Source of the DNA: Entoloma clypeatum
Taxonomy: Eukaryota > Basidiomycota > Agaricomycetes > Agaricales > Entolomataceae
Length of the DNA: 64,000 nucleotides
Direction of reading: 5' to 3'
Assembly: GCA_963565915.1 (NCBI GenBank)
Contig: OY751490.1
Span: 2,232,001 to 2,296,000 of the forward strand
The first letter of the stretch is position 1. The number at the start of each line of letters is the position of its first letter. The notes beneath the pieces are model-generated. The model was not told the DNA's origin and ran no database searches. It saw only the letters and a program-made list of their open reading frames with translations. The translations under genes and the position numbers were made by a program. Below, one piece after another: positions 52,697-62,189 of the stretch.

Positions 52697-54226
52697 CAAC
52701 CGGCGCGGTAACATTTAACCAGTGCCCAACAACATGTCGAACCAAACACTCGGATTTCAGGATTAACCTTAATGGTCGCAAACACCGGGTTCGCATGGTT
52801 GAGGTGCGCGACAAAGATGCACCCAAAAAGTCGGATCAGAAATGGAAGCCTGGAGACCCTATTTTGGAAGCTGTCACTCCCACACCACCTCCCACAACCA
52901 AACGACCCTCATATGTTGAACGATTTGCTCATCTCTTCGAAAAAGAGAACTTTGATAAGATCCCAAAGGAGAGGGAATGGGACCATGGTATTGAACTTAC
53001 ACCAGACGCACCAAAGGAACTAGGGGGAAATACATATCCTATGACACAAAAGGAACAAGAGGAATTGGACGCATTCATTGACGAGGGTCTAGCAACAGGA
53101 AAGATCCGCCCATCCAAATCCCCTTATGCCTCCCCTTGCTTCTTCATCAACAAGAAGGATGGCTCCAAACGATTGGTACAAGATTACCGCATGGTCAATA
53201 AATTCACGGTCAAAGACAAGTTCCCACTCCCACGAATATCCGATCTCTTGGACGTACTGAAAGATGCGGTCTACTTCAATAAAATGGACATCATGTGGGG
53301 CTATAACAATGTCCGGATCAAGGAGGGCGATGAATGGAAAGCTGCCTTCCTCACCAGTTGAGGATTGTTCGAACCATTGGTCATGTTTTTCGGTCTTTGC
53401 AACTCCCTGGGAACATTCTCTCGAATGATGGCTAGTCTATTCCGGGACCAGATCCACCGACGTATCTGCGTGATCTACATGGATGACATTGTGGTTATCG
53501 GTAAAACCAAGGAAGAACTCGCGCGAAACACTGAAGAAATCCTACAGATCCTATCGGACAATGATTTGTTCCTAAAGGAAAAGAAGTGTTTATGGGAAGT
53601 AACGAAATGTCCTATATTGGGATATGTGGTCGGTGAGGGACGTGTTGAGATGGAAACTGAGAAGGTGGATACAATTAAAAACTGGCGAGCACCCACATCA
53701 AAAAAGGAAGTTCAGAAGTTCCTTGAATTTGCTAACTTCTATCGACGATTTATTGAAGGGTACTCAAACATCGCGAAACCTCTCACCGCGCTCACAGGCG
53801 GTACGGCATTTACTTGGGGACCAACAGAGCAGCAAGCTTTTGAAGGTCTCATATGGGCAATTACATCGGCACCAGTCTTGGCATTACCGAAACCAGAGGG
53901 ACAGTTCAGGGTTGAAACCGATGCATCGGGCTATGCAATTGGAGCAGTACTCTCTCAGAAGCAAGACAACAAATGGCACCCCATTGCGTTCTTGTCGCAG
54001 ACCATGTCCGTGGCCGAACAGAATTACGAGATATATGACAAGGAACTCCTGGCAGTCGTGGAAGCATTGAAAGATTGGAGACACTATCTGCTTGAAGCCA
54101 GGGAATGTTTCAAGATCTTGACCGATCACAAGAATCTGGAATATTTCCGTCGTCCTCAGGACCTAAATCAACGACAGCGGCGCTGGAAGATGAAGTTACA
54201 AGACCATGACTTCGAATTACGGCATG

Positions 54227-54368
54227 TTTGGATTTCCCTTGCAAGGTATGCCTCATATTGTACTTTGTAGAGTCTAATTTAACTTTGGATTTCCCTTGCA
54301 AGTCGTCCAACGTCGGAGTCGCTTCAGAGCACTTCGGAGTTGTTGGATTGTAAGATCGCCCTTACAGT
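54227..54368 (+). repeat. Partial LTR of Gy-C1 (R-U5 only)
   Basis: Matches 36796-36936 of the lone LTR. U3, TATA box and the first 11 nt of the predicted transcript are missing. Ends CCCTTACA. Confidence 0.8.
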
Positions 54369-54370
54369 AG

Positions 54371-54380
54371 AAAGTTCTCT
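54371..54380 (+). promoter_or_regulatory. Self-complementary primer-binding site of Gy-C1
   Basis: AGAAAGTTCT, 2 nt after the LTR end, is the exact reverse complement of AGAACTTTCT in the full Gy-C LTR (36785-36794), which begins 33 nt after its TATATAG box. Same spacing as in Gy-B. Confidence 0.6.
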
Positions 54381-54440
54381 CTAAACGGACTGGGTACGAA
54401 TTGTACCATTGAAGCCATTCCGCGCTTCGGAGTTGACGAC

Positions 54441-55723
54441 ATGGACTCGAGTCCGCCCTCCTCCGATTCCGGTACATCTGACACCCCTTCTGATCCCTCT
54501 TCCCACCATTCTGCCTACCACTCTGTAACTGGTGACTCCATATCGCACGTAGAAATGGACGACCCCGAACGTCTTACTGCACTTGAACGCGAGTTCCAGG
54601 AACACCGCCAGACCCTCACCAACATTACCGCTCAACTTGAACAACTTATCCGTGCTGCTATTCCACCTGTTCCCATTCCCAAACCTGACCCGATTCCCCC
54701 TCCAGCGGAGGCCCCAGTTCCGGCCTTCCCACCAGCCCCGATTGCACCTGCCAATCCAGGTGTGCGTCGGGCCAAACCTGCAACTCCGTCCGACTTCGAC
54801 GGAGCACGTACCACTGGTTGGACTTTTCTTAATTCTTGTGAACTGTATATGGGACTGGTTCCGGAACAGTTTGCAGATGATCATGCTAGAATCTATTGGG
54901 CGCTTTCCTTCATGAAGAGTGGACGTGCTGCGCACTTTGCCGACCGCGTCATCCGACAAGAGCATCGGACCGGAGCTCTGTGTCACCAGACCTGGGTGCA
55001 GTTCCGAACTGCGTTCATTGCGGAGTTCACTCCGAAAAACAAAGAACAAGATGCACAGCTCATTCTTGAGGGAGAAGCCTATTACCAAGGTAGTCGGGAT
55101 GTGGAGGCTTACATTGACGACTTCAAGGATTATGTCGAAAAGGCTGGGTACACCGAAGGAACAAACATAGTACATAAGTTCCGACATGGCCTCCGATCCA
55201 ACATCCAATCCGAAATTGCGACACTAACTTTTGGACGACCCGCAGATGACAACCCGATGCCTGGTATGCAGCTGCACGAGTCAACAATGATAATCAAATT
55301 GCCAATAAGGCTTTCAAGTCCACAGTTCCGACATGCCTGAACCCTTTCCGCACTGCTCCGACTGCACTGAAGACAGTGGCAGGATCTGTATTTCCCCGAT
55401 CTTTCATCCCCTATATTCCACGTGCACCTCCGACAGTCATTGCTCTGACTCCAACCGTCCGCAACCCCAATGCAATGGATATCGATGCCTCTCGCATCAG
55501 GGGTAAGAACGCCAATGTATGCTTCAGATGTGGTAAAACTGGTCATTTCAGTCGCGAGTGTCCGCTCCGATTCGACGTCCGATTCATGACATTGGACGAA
55601 CAGGAGGAGTACATGATGGACCAACTAGCCACTAAAGATGCAGTGACATCTACCTCCAACATCGCCGACGCGTCGGAGCAAGCGGAAGACAAACAAGAGG
55701 ATTTTTCCCCTGACAACGAGTGA
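54441..55723 (+). pseudogene. gag: Gag of Gy-C1, frameshifted
   Basis: ATG at 54441 (MDSSPPSSDSGTSDTP); Ser/Pro/Asp-rich N-terminus, a coiled stretch (LTALEREFQEHRQTLTNI), then a capsid domain (FDGARTTGWTFLNSCELYMG, TWVQFRTAFIAEF, YIDDFKDYVEKAGYT). Near 55256 a base appears lost: the frame leaves at DDNP and stops at 55338, while the expected continuation (DAWYAAARVNND) lies in another frame leading to the CCHC knuckle CFRCGKTGHFSREC (about 55520-55561) and an acidic end at 55723. Confidence 0.88.
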
Positions 55724-56411
55724 ATGGTGTGCCCTCGTTGTCCACTAGCAATCATTATGCTTCTTTGTCTATAGATGAATCAGATTTTACTTCTTCTCCC
55801 TATGACTCGGCGCAGAATGAACCCTCAGTCACACCTACCCCGACTCTGAAAGTCGTCTGACCCCGCTCCGAAAATGGGAACGACGACTTCCGAAAAAATA
55901 CATCCTGGCCTCCGACGGCTCTGACAACGCTATTGAACTAGATGTTGTTCTGGAGACAATGGACACCAAGGATACCCTTTCACAAAAGGCTCTTCTCGAT
56001 AGTGGAGCGACTGGCTCCTTCATTGACCACTCCCTGGTAGAGAAACATCGACTCAGTACCCGAAGGCTACAACGTGCAATCCCTGTCTACAATGTCGACG
56101 GTACTCTGAATGACGCCGGAGCAATATTGGAGGTCCTGGACATTATACTCAGATATCAGGATCACACAGAGCGGATCCAGCTCGCAGTCACTGGACTGGG
56201 AAAGCAGGATATTGTACTTGGATTCACGTGGTTCAAGGAGCACAATCCCGAGGTAGATTGGACCTCCGGGGAGGTGAGAATGAGTCGCTGTCCCACTCGC
56301 TGTTGGACTTGCCATCAGGAGGCCATTCAGGAGCAGAAGGTCCGCAAATTTGAGCAGGCATGCATCCGCACTTGTTGGATGGGTCCGATGCCAGATGCTG
56401 GATTAGCGGAG

Positions 56412-56722
56412 TGTTGAAACTTTTCCCATCACGTAGATTAGATTAGATTAGATTACATCACGTGACCTTTACATATCTTCATTACATACTTGTTTGGTTG
56501 GTACAAACAGTAGTACGGTATATAAGACCAGGAAACTGTCAATACCAACAAGTTGTCTCTTGACTCTTAACCAGCTCCATCGCTCTCACCAGCCTCAACC
56601 GCTCTCACCAGCCTTACCCCCCTCCAAACCATGTAAGTGACTATAGCGGTATCGTAGAGTACTTCCACTGTAGCTATGTTGCTCAGTACACCTGTGGCTA
56701 GCGCCCAGGTGGAACTTCAACA
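56412..56722 (+). repeat. 5' LTR of Co-B3
   Basis: TGTTGAAACTTT...ACTTCAACA, with an AGATT microsatellite, a TCACGTGA palindrome (near 56458-56465) and TATATAAG (near 56519). PBS GGTTATGGGCCC follows at 56723-56734. Confidence 0.95.
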
Positions 56723-56734
56723 GGTTATGGGCCC
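56723..56734 (+). promoter_or_regulatory. tRNA-iMet (internal) primer-binding site of Co-B3
   Basis: GGTTATGGGCCC abuts the LTR end. The non-coding leader then runs to 57083. Confidence 0.75.
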
Positions 56735-57083
56735 CGGATAGCAGAGGGACCTGGGAAACGCTGGCAACAGCGAGTACCTGCCCACTCTACCCTGGTTGGC
56801 AAAGAACCGATCGAAAGATCTAGGTTCTGAGTCTTACTTCTTCACATATGAACCTGGGAACGTCATTACGACAAGTACCTGTCATGAGACGTCCCTAAGG
56901 GGATTGACCTAGTACACTCCATGTGGAAACGTTGATCGCACCTTATACGATTCTGACATATAAAGGGTTTTCCCATGACCGCTATTCCTGAAGGGAATAA
57001 GTCATAAGGAATCATTCAATTGTTTTCTCGAATCATATTCATAACATATCACTGATTGGGAACCCTTTTTAGATTCATCTACA

Positions 57084-60000
57084 ATGTCTACCTCTCGCTC
57101 TGCTCTTGACACCATCGCCCCCTTTGACGGCATTGACTACCAAAGCTGGGCCGAAAAAATGAAGTCCTACCTCCTCCATCAAGGAGTCTGGCGCATCGTC
57201 TCTGGCGATATCCCCCGTCCCGAGATCGCCGACTTCACCACTACGGTCTCCACTCCTGGTCCCACCGCCGCTGCTCCCCCTGTGCTGACTACCACGGTCG
57301 ACCAGCCCGGCTTCCGTAAGGAAGAAAAAGCCTGGATCAGGGACGACGACGTAGCTCTCGGGGCGATACGCCTGAAAATCTCTGAGGCGATCAGACGTCA
57401 CATCAAAGACAGTACCTCGGCGCTTGGCGCATGGAAAACGTTGAAAGACGCCTACTCCAAGATATCCCCGGCGGTCATCTTCGGCAACTTTAAAGCCGCC
57501 GCCACCTACAAACTGTCTGGACGCGACCCCGTCCCTGAAATCGAACGCCTGGGCTCTCTCTTCGCCCGTCTCGCCGATTCAAATTTTGTCGTCCCCGATC
57601 TGATGCAGGCAATGATCTTGGCCAATGCGATTCCCGACGCCTGGTCATCACTCTCCACCGCTCTCTTCCAGGTATACGACGCCGATGACTTCACATGGCA
57701 GGCCGTCGCCGACAGCGTCATCTCGGAATACAGGCGCAAGTATTCGGTCGGGTCTACTCGTACGTCCAATGAGCAGGCCAAGAAAATTTCTGGGACAAAG
57801 CGAAAGGGGCAGGACCCCAAATGGGAAAAGCAGCAAAAGCCGAGTACCTCACAGAACGACGCTGACGAGCAGCCTAAATCGACCGACCATAGTACCGCTT
57901 CTGAAAAGAAGAAGGGAAAAGGACGCTGGCGCAATCAGAAGAAAAGCGCCAACACTGCGGACAACACGTCCGACCATGCGGAGGAAACGGTTGAGTTTGT
58001 TGCTCCCGCCATACACTTCCCTCCACCATCCTTTACTACCGTCACCGGGCGCGGAAAAACGATAAGTACCGCCCAGCCAGACTCTCAGCGGATGCAGTCG
58101 CTCCTTCAGCGAATGAACCCGCCTCCATCCCAGTACACCGGGCTTCCTTCGGGCAAGCCGTCTGTGTGGAAGAAAAACGACCATGTTCGCAAACTCGCGC
58201 GCGGCATTGGTGCCCGCCCCTCAGGGTCAAACCTTCGCATTCTGGATACGATTATCCCAGAAGAAGACGAAAGACCGTCCAAGCAGCGTCGAGTTACTCC
58301 GCCGCTGGACCAAACCCTTAGGATGATGGACATAGACCATCAAAGCGAGCGGATGGGGCCGGACCAATTCGAAGATGGGCTCATTGAACTTGACGGTTCG
58401 TCATCTTCCTCTCCTGAATCTGACCAATTAAGGAAAGCTAATAACACCTCCTTGCAGACGTGTAAAATATTAGCTAGTACTAGTGCAGAATGTATGGATC
58501 ATATTGACAACGATCTATATAAAAAATATACAAAGCACTTTGCGTCATGTACACACTGTAAGGAGAAAGAACGTGCACAATGGATCTTAGACTCCGGTGC
58601 TTCGTTACACTTTACCCATGAGTTCAAGGACTTCGCGTACTACAGGCCTCTTAAGGCTAAGCGATTTGTCCAAACAGCTGAAAAGGGAAAGAAACTGGAA
58701 ATTCTCGGAGTTGGGGCCGTTCCAGTACGGCATACCCTAAATGGGGAAGTAAAAACCCACCTTCTCCGACCTGTATTCTACATTCCGGACATGGACACAC
58801 GCCTATTGTCCCTAGGCGTCTTCCTTAATCACGGTTACAAAGTAGACGGAATGCGTGGAGAAATCAACATCTCCAAAGGACAGAACAAAATACAGTTCTC
58901 ACCTCACATTCTCGGACAAACCATTTATTGGTTAGACACTGAAATACGCTATGACCAAATCCACGCGATCTCTAGCGAAATCACTGTCGAAACCTGGCAT
59001 AAACGCCTTGGCCACCCAAATGACCAAGCGCTCAATAAGATTCCCACTAGTACCAAAGGAGTACCCAAAACGTTAGTACGTGAGAAATCACAGGAAAGCT
59101 GCACGGGGTGTCTAAAAGGGAAAATGCCAAATCAATCTTATCCTAACTCGATGACAAGGGCTGTCAAACCCTTTGATTTGATCCATTCGGATTTGAAGCA
59201 GATATCCACGGCATCGTACCATAAGTACAAATATTTCCTTACCTTTTTGGACGATTTTTCATCCCATGTCTGGGTCGTCTTGCTTAGGAAGAAGTCAGGC
59301 GCCATCACGGCGCTGAAACAATTCCTTGCGATGATCCAGAATCAATTTGCCGCTACCCCTAAAAAGTGGCGGGTTGATGGAGGTGGAGAATTTGACGAAT
59401 ACAAGGATGTACTTGCCGATCATGGAATTCTGATCGATGTCACGCTCCCATATCAGCACCAGCAGAATGGTAGAGCAGAAAGGATCAATCGAACACTATG
59501 GGAAAAATCTCAGGCATTGCGCTTCGATGCATGCTTACCGCCCATGTGGTGGGAATTCTGTTTGGAACACGCAGCATTTCTCTACAACAGAACCCCCATG
59601 CAGCGTCTTGAATGGAATACCCCTTACTTCAGGGTGACCAATGAGATCCCCGACATGTCTAGTGTCAGGGTATTTGGATGTCAGGCATATGTATATATCC
59701 CAAAGGAGAAACGTAGGAACTCCCTGGAATCAAGATCCCGATTGATGATTTATCTCGGATCAAAACCAGGAGTCAAAGGATACCGCTTCATGGATCCCGA
59801 GACCAACACGATTTTCATGGGCGGGAAAGCTATCTTTGATGAAAGCAAGTACCCTAGATGCCACATTGACCCGTTGCCAGAAAACCACCCAGAAATGGAA
59901 AACCCAGAGCCGGCTGATGAGTTTGAGGATCTCATTCCCGGCAGCAATGATGATGATAGTCACAACGAAACACCTCATATCCCAGTTCCCATTGAACAGG

Positions 60001-61802
60001 ATCAACCTGAATCAGACAACGAACTGCCTGCCAGTGAGCCTGATGACGAACCGCGAGTACCCACTCCGGAACCCGAGCAAGTACCAGATCGACCGATCAG
60101 GGAACGACGAGTTCGGAAGATGCCAGGAAGCATCTATGGGGAAGACACTCCAGCGTCTGATCTTGAAAAATTAGATCGAAGACGGAGATTGGGCGGTCAA
60201 ACGGCATGGATGAATGACCTCCTGATGGAGGCAATATCAGTCCAAGTTGGCATCGTTGAAATGTCCCATAAAGACATATACCCTCTTCCAAATAAAGAAG
60301 ACTGGTATGCGGCTGAACGTAAAGAGCTAGACATGCTCAAGCGCCGCGGGGTGATCACAGAGCTAGTACCCCTGCCTGCAGGGAGGAAAGCTCTAAGGAA
60401 CAAATGGGTTTACAACGAAAAGTCCGACGGGCGTCTGAAAGCGCGCCTCGTCGCAAAAGGCTTCTCACAGGTAGAAGGGATCGACTTTGATCAGATCTTC
60501 TCACCAGTCGTAAGATATGAAACCGTCCGATTAATACTGGCATTGACAGCCCTTGAAGGGTGGTTCATGACTCTTTTGGACGTCTCATCAGCCTTCCTCT
60601 ATGGAACGCTCCGTGAAGTCATTTACATGCGACAGCCTGAGGGCTACATAGTAAAAGGGAAAGAACACCTCGTGTACCAACTATTCAAAGCTCTATATGG
60701 ACTTAAGCAGGCCGCATTAGCCTGGTGGAGGGAACTTGATTCCTCCATGAAAAAGCTCGGCTTTGTCCGGCTTCACTCCGATGCGGGAGTGTTCATTCAC
60801 AAGAGTACCAACGGGGAAATTGTAATTGCCGTCATCTATGTCGACGACTCTGCTTTTCTCGGCACAAACCGGGAATATACGCTAGAAAAGAAGAAGGCCT
60901 TCATGACAACATGGGAATGCAGGGACCTAGGTCACCTAGTGCCCGATGGGGAACCAAAGGAATTTCTCTCAATCCAAATAAGGCAACGTGGGAAGAAGAT
61001 CTTCATTGATCAAGTACCTTACCTTGAGAAAATTCTGGCACGCATGGGGATGAGCGAATCTAACGCCACCCATACCCCACTCCCTACGGGCTACAAACCC
61101 ATGGCGTCCGAAGATGAACCCAATGCGGAACTCCGATCCAAGTACCAATCCGTCATCGGATCACTCCTATATCTGATGATTGGAACGAGGCCTGACATCT
61201 GCTTTGCTGTAATCAAAATGTCCCAATTTTCCGCAAATCCCACAAAACGCCATTTAGAGGTGGCTAGGGATATTTGCAGATATTTAAAGGCAACAAAAAA
61301 TTACGCAATAATGTATGATGGGGACTCAGGGAAAGGGATCTATGCATTCACAGACTCCGACTGGGCGTCAGATGAGAACACGAGGAGGTCTACCACCGGC
61401 TTCTTCATATCACTGGCGTCTGGAGCGATAACATGGGTATCATCGGCGCAAAAGACCATCGCCCTCTCTTCTACAGAAGCAGAGTACATGGCGCTATCAG
61501 ATTGCAGTCGCGCAGCAACATGGCTGAGAAGCATGCTTGCCGAACTTGGAATGCAGATCGGATCAGTACCGATCTACGGAGATAACAACGGCTCCGTCTT
61601 TATCGCATCCAACCCTGTAACTGAGAAGCGATCCAAGCACATTGACGTGCGATTCCACTTCGTCAGAGAAAAAGTCTCCGAAGGAATTATTACGGTCGAA
61701 TTCATCGAAGGAGTGAATAACCCTGCAGACCTTTTGACTAAGAATCTGGGGAAAATCCTTTTTTCCAAGTTTATCCCGTACTTTGGACTGATAAAGAACT
61801 AG
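57084..61802 (+). CDS. gag-pol: Gag-Pol polyprotein of Co-B3 (1572 aa, intact)
   Basis: A single frame carries out all steps of retrotransposition. Copia-type gag (residues 1 to about 240, FDGIDYQSWAEKMKSYLLHQ) is followed by a basic linker (SEKKKGKGRWRNQKK) with no CCHC knuckle. Then: aspartic protease, D503 in LDSGASLHF; GAG-pre-integrase zinc region from about 637 (HKRLGHP...CTGCLKG); integrase core D703 (HSDLK), D765 (VDGGGEF), E799 (RAERIN); RVT_2 reverse transcriptase with YVDD at 1252-1255; RNase H D1424 in FTDSDWAS with the STEAEYMAL block. The DG instead of DN after the second integrase Asp is shared by all Co-B copies. No stop or frameshift. Confidence 0.97.
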   Translation: MSTSRSALDTIAPFDGIDYQSWAEKMKSYLLHQGVWRIVSGDIPRPEIADFTTTVSTPGPTAAAPPVLTTTVDQPGFRKEEKAWIRDDDVALGAIRLKISEAIRRHIKDSTSALGAWKTLKDAYSKISPAVIFGNFKAAATYKLSGRDPVPEIERLGSLFARLADSNFVVPDLMQAMILANAIPDAWSSLSTALFQVYDADDFTWQAVADSVISEYRRKYSVGSTRTSNEQAKKISGTKRKGQDPKWEKQQKPSTSQNDADEQPKSTDHSTASEKKKGKGRWRNQKKSANTADNTSDHAEETVEFVAPAIHFPPPSFTTVTGRGKTISTAQPDSQRMQSLLQRMNPPPSQYTGLPSGKPSVWKKNDHVRKLARGIGARPSGSNLRILDTIIPEEDERPSKQRRVTPPLDQTLRMMDIDHQSERMGPDQFEDGLIELDGSSSSSPESDQLRKANNTSLQTCKILASTSAECMDHIDNDLYKKYTKHFASCTHCKEKERAQWILDSGASLHFTHEFKDFAYYRPLKAKRFVQTAEKGKKLEILGVGAVPVRHTLNGEVKTHLLRPVFYIPDMDTRLLSLGVFLNHGYKVDGMRGEINISKGQNKIQFSPHILGQTIYWLDTEIRYDQIHAISSEITVETWHKRLGHPNDQALNKIPTSTKGVPKTLVREKSQESCTGCLKGKMPNQSYPNSMTRAVKPFDLIHSDLKQISTASYHKYKYFLTFLDDFSSHVWVVLLRKKSGAITALKQFLAMIQNQFAATPKKWRVDGGGEFDEYKDVLADHGILIDVTLPYQHQQNGRAERINRTLWEKSQALRFDACLPPMWWEFCLEHAAFLYNRTPMQRLEWNTPYFRVTNEIPDMSSVRVFGCQAYVYIPKEKRRNSLESRSRLMIYLGSKPGVKGYRFMDPETNTIFMGGKAIFDESKYPRCHIDPLPENHPEMENPEPADEFEDLIPGSNDDDSHNETPHIPVPIEQDQPESDNELPASEPDDEPRVPTPEPEQVPDRPIRERRVRKMPGSIYGEDTPASDLEKLDRRRRLGGQTAWMNDLLMEAISVQVGIVEMSHKDIYPLPNKEDWYAAERKELDMLKRRGVITELVPLPAGRKALRNKWVYNEKSDGRLKARLVAKGFSQVEGIDFDQIFSPVVRYETVRLILALTALEGWFMTLLDVSSAFLYGTLREVIYMRQPEGYIVKGKEHLVYQLFKALYGLKQAALAWWRELDSSMKKLGFVRLHSDAGVFIHKSTNGEIVIAVIYVDDSAFLGTNREYTLEKKKAFMTTWECRDLGHLVPDGEPKEFLSIQIRQRGKKIFIDQVPYLEKILARMGMSESNATHTPLPTGYKPMASEDEPNAELRSKYQSVIGSLLYLMIGTRPDICFAVIKMSQFSANPTKRHLEVARDICRYLKATKNYAIMYDGDSGKGIYAFTDSDWASDENTRRSTTGFFISLASGAITWVSSAQKTIALSSTEAEYMALSDCSRAATWLRSMLAELGMQIGSVPIYGDNNGSVFIASNPVTEKRSKHIDVRFHFVREKVSEGIITVEFIEGVNNPADLLTKNLGKILFSKFIPYFGLIKN

Positions 61803-61878
61803 GCGAAACAAAAGTACCTATATATATATGTGGGAAAAAGTAAGATGTATTTAGAAGTATGTACTAAATATGGGGGGG

Positions 61879-62189
61879 TGTTGAAACTTTTCCCATCACG
61901 TAGATTAGATTAGATTAGATTACATCACGTGACCTTTACATATCTTCATTACATACTTGTTTGGTTGGTACAAACAGTAGTACGGTATATAAGACCAGGA
62001 AACTGTCAATACCAACAAGTTGTCTCTTGACTCTTAACCAGCTCCATCGCTCTCACCAGCCTCAACCGCTCTCACCAGCCTTACCCCCCTCCAAACCATG
62101 TAAGTGACTATAGCGGTATCGTAGAGTACTTCCACTGTAGCTATGTTGCTCAGTACACCTGTGGCTAGCGCCCAGGTGGAACTTCAACA
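61879..62189 (+). repeat. 3' LTR of Co-B3
   Basis: Preceded by the purine tract TGGGGGGG (61871-61878). The sequence appears identical to 56412-56722, and CGGAG follows. Confidence 0.95.

Larger units (their letters stand above)
44377..54226 (+). mobile_element. Gy-B3: Ty3/gypsy chromovirus, 3' truncated, carrying Co-B2
   Basis: 5' LTR 44377-44778, PBS, ORF1, gag and pol up to the RNase H end (DFELRHV), where it joins Gy-C1 sequence at 54226/54227 with no target duplication. Co-B2 is inserted in the protease-RT linker (duplication CAACC). It begins inside the Co-B1 leader. Confidence 0.92.
46433..54226 (+). pseudogene. pol: Pol of Gy-B3, split by Co-B2, one stop, 3' truncated
   Basis: Part 1, 46433-46909: protease VDSGC and DMLLGHDWL. 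Part 2, 52702-54226, continues in the same frame once Co-B2 and one CAACC are removed: linker, RT with YMDD and RNase H (ETDASGYAIG, DHKNLEYF). TGA at 53359-53361 is at the same codon as in Gy-B2 (TSxGLFEP; CGA in Gy-B1). Integrase and chromodomain are absent: homology stops at DFELRHV. Confidence 0.92.
56412..62189 (+). mobile_element. Co-B3: intact, apparently autonomous Ty1/copia element
   Basis: 311-bp LTRs (56412-56722 and 61879-62189) in which I see no differences, duplication CGGAG (56407-56411 and 62190-62194), tRNA-iMet-type PBS, purine tract and a single unbroken polyprotein. The youngest-looking insertion in the window. Confidence 0.97.

Noticed and set aside
44377..54226. Complete Gy-B3 element with its own 3' end
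   Set aside because: Homology to pol stops at the end of RNase H, at a junction with Gy-C1. No integrase, ORF3 or 3' LTR of this copy is in the window.
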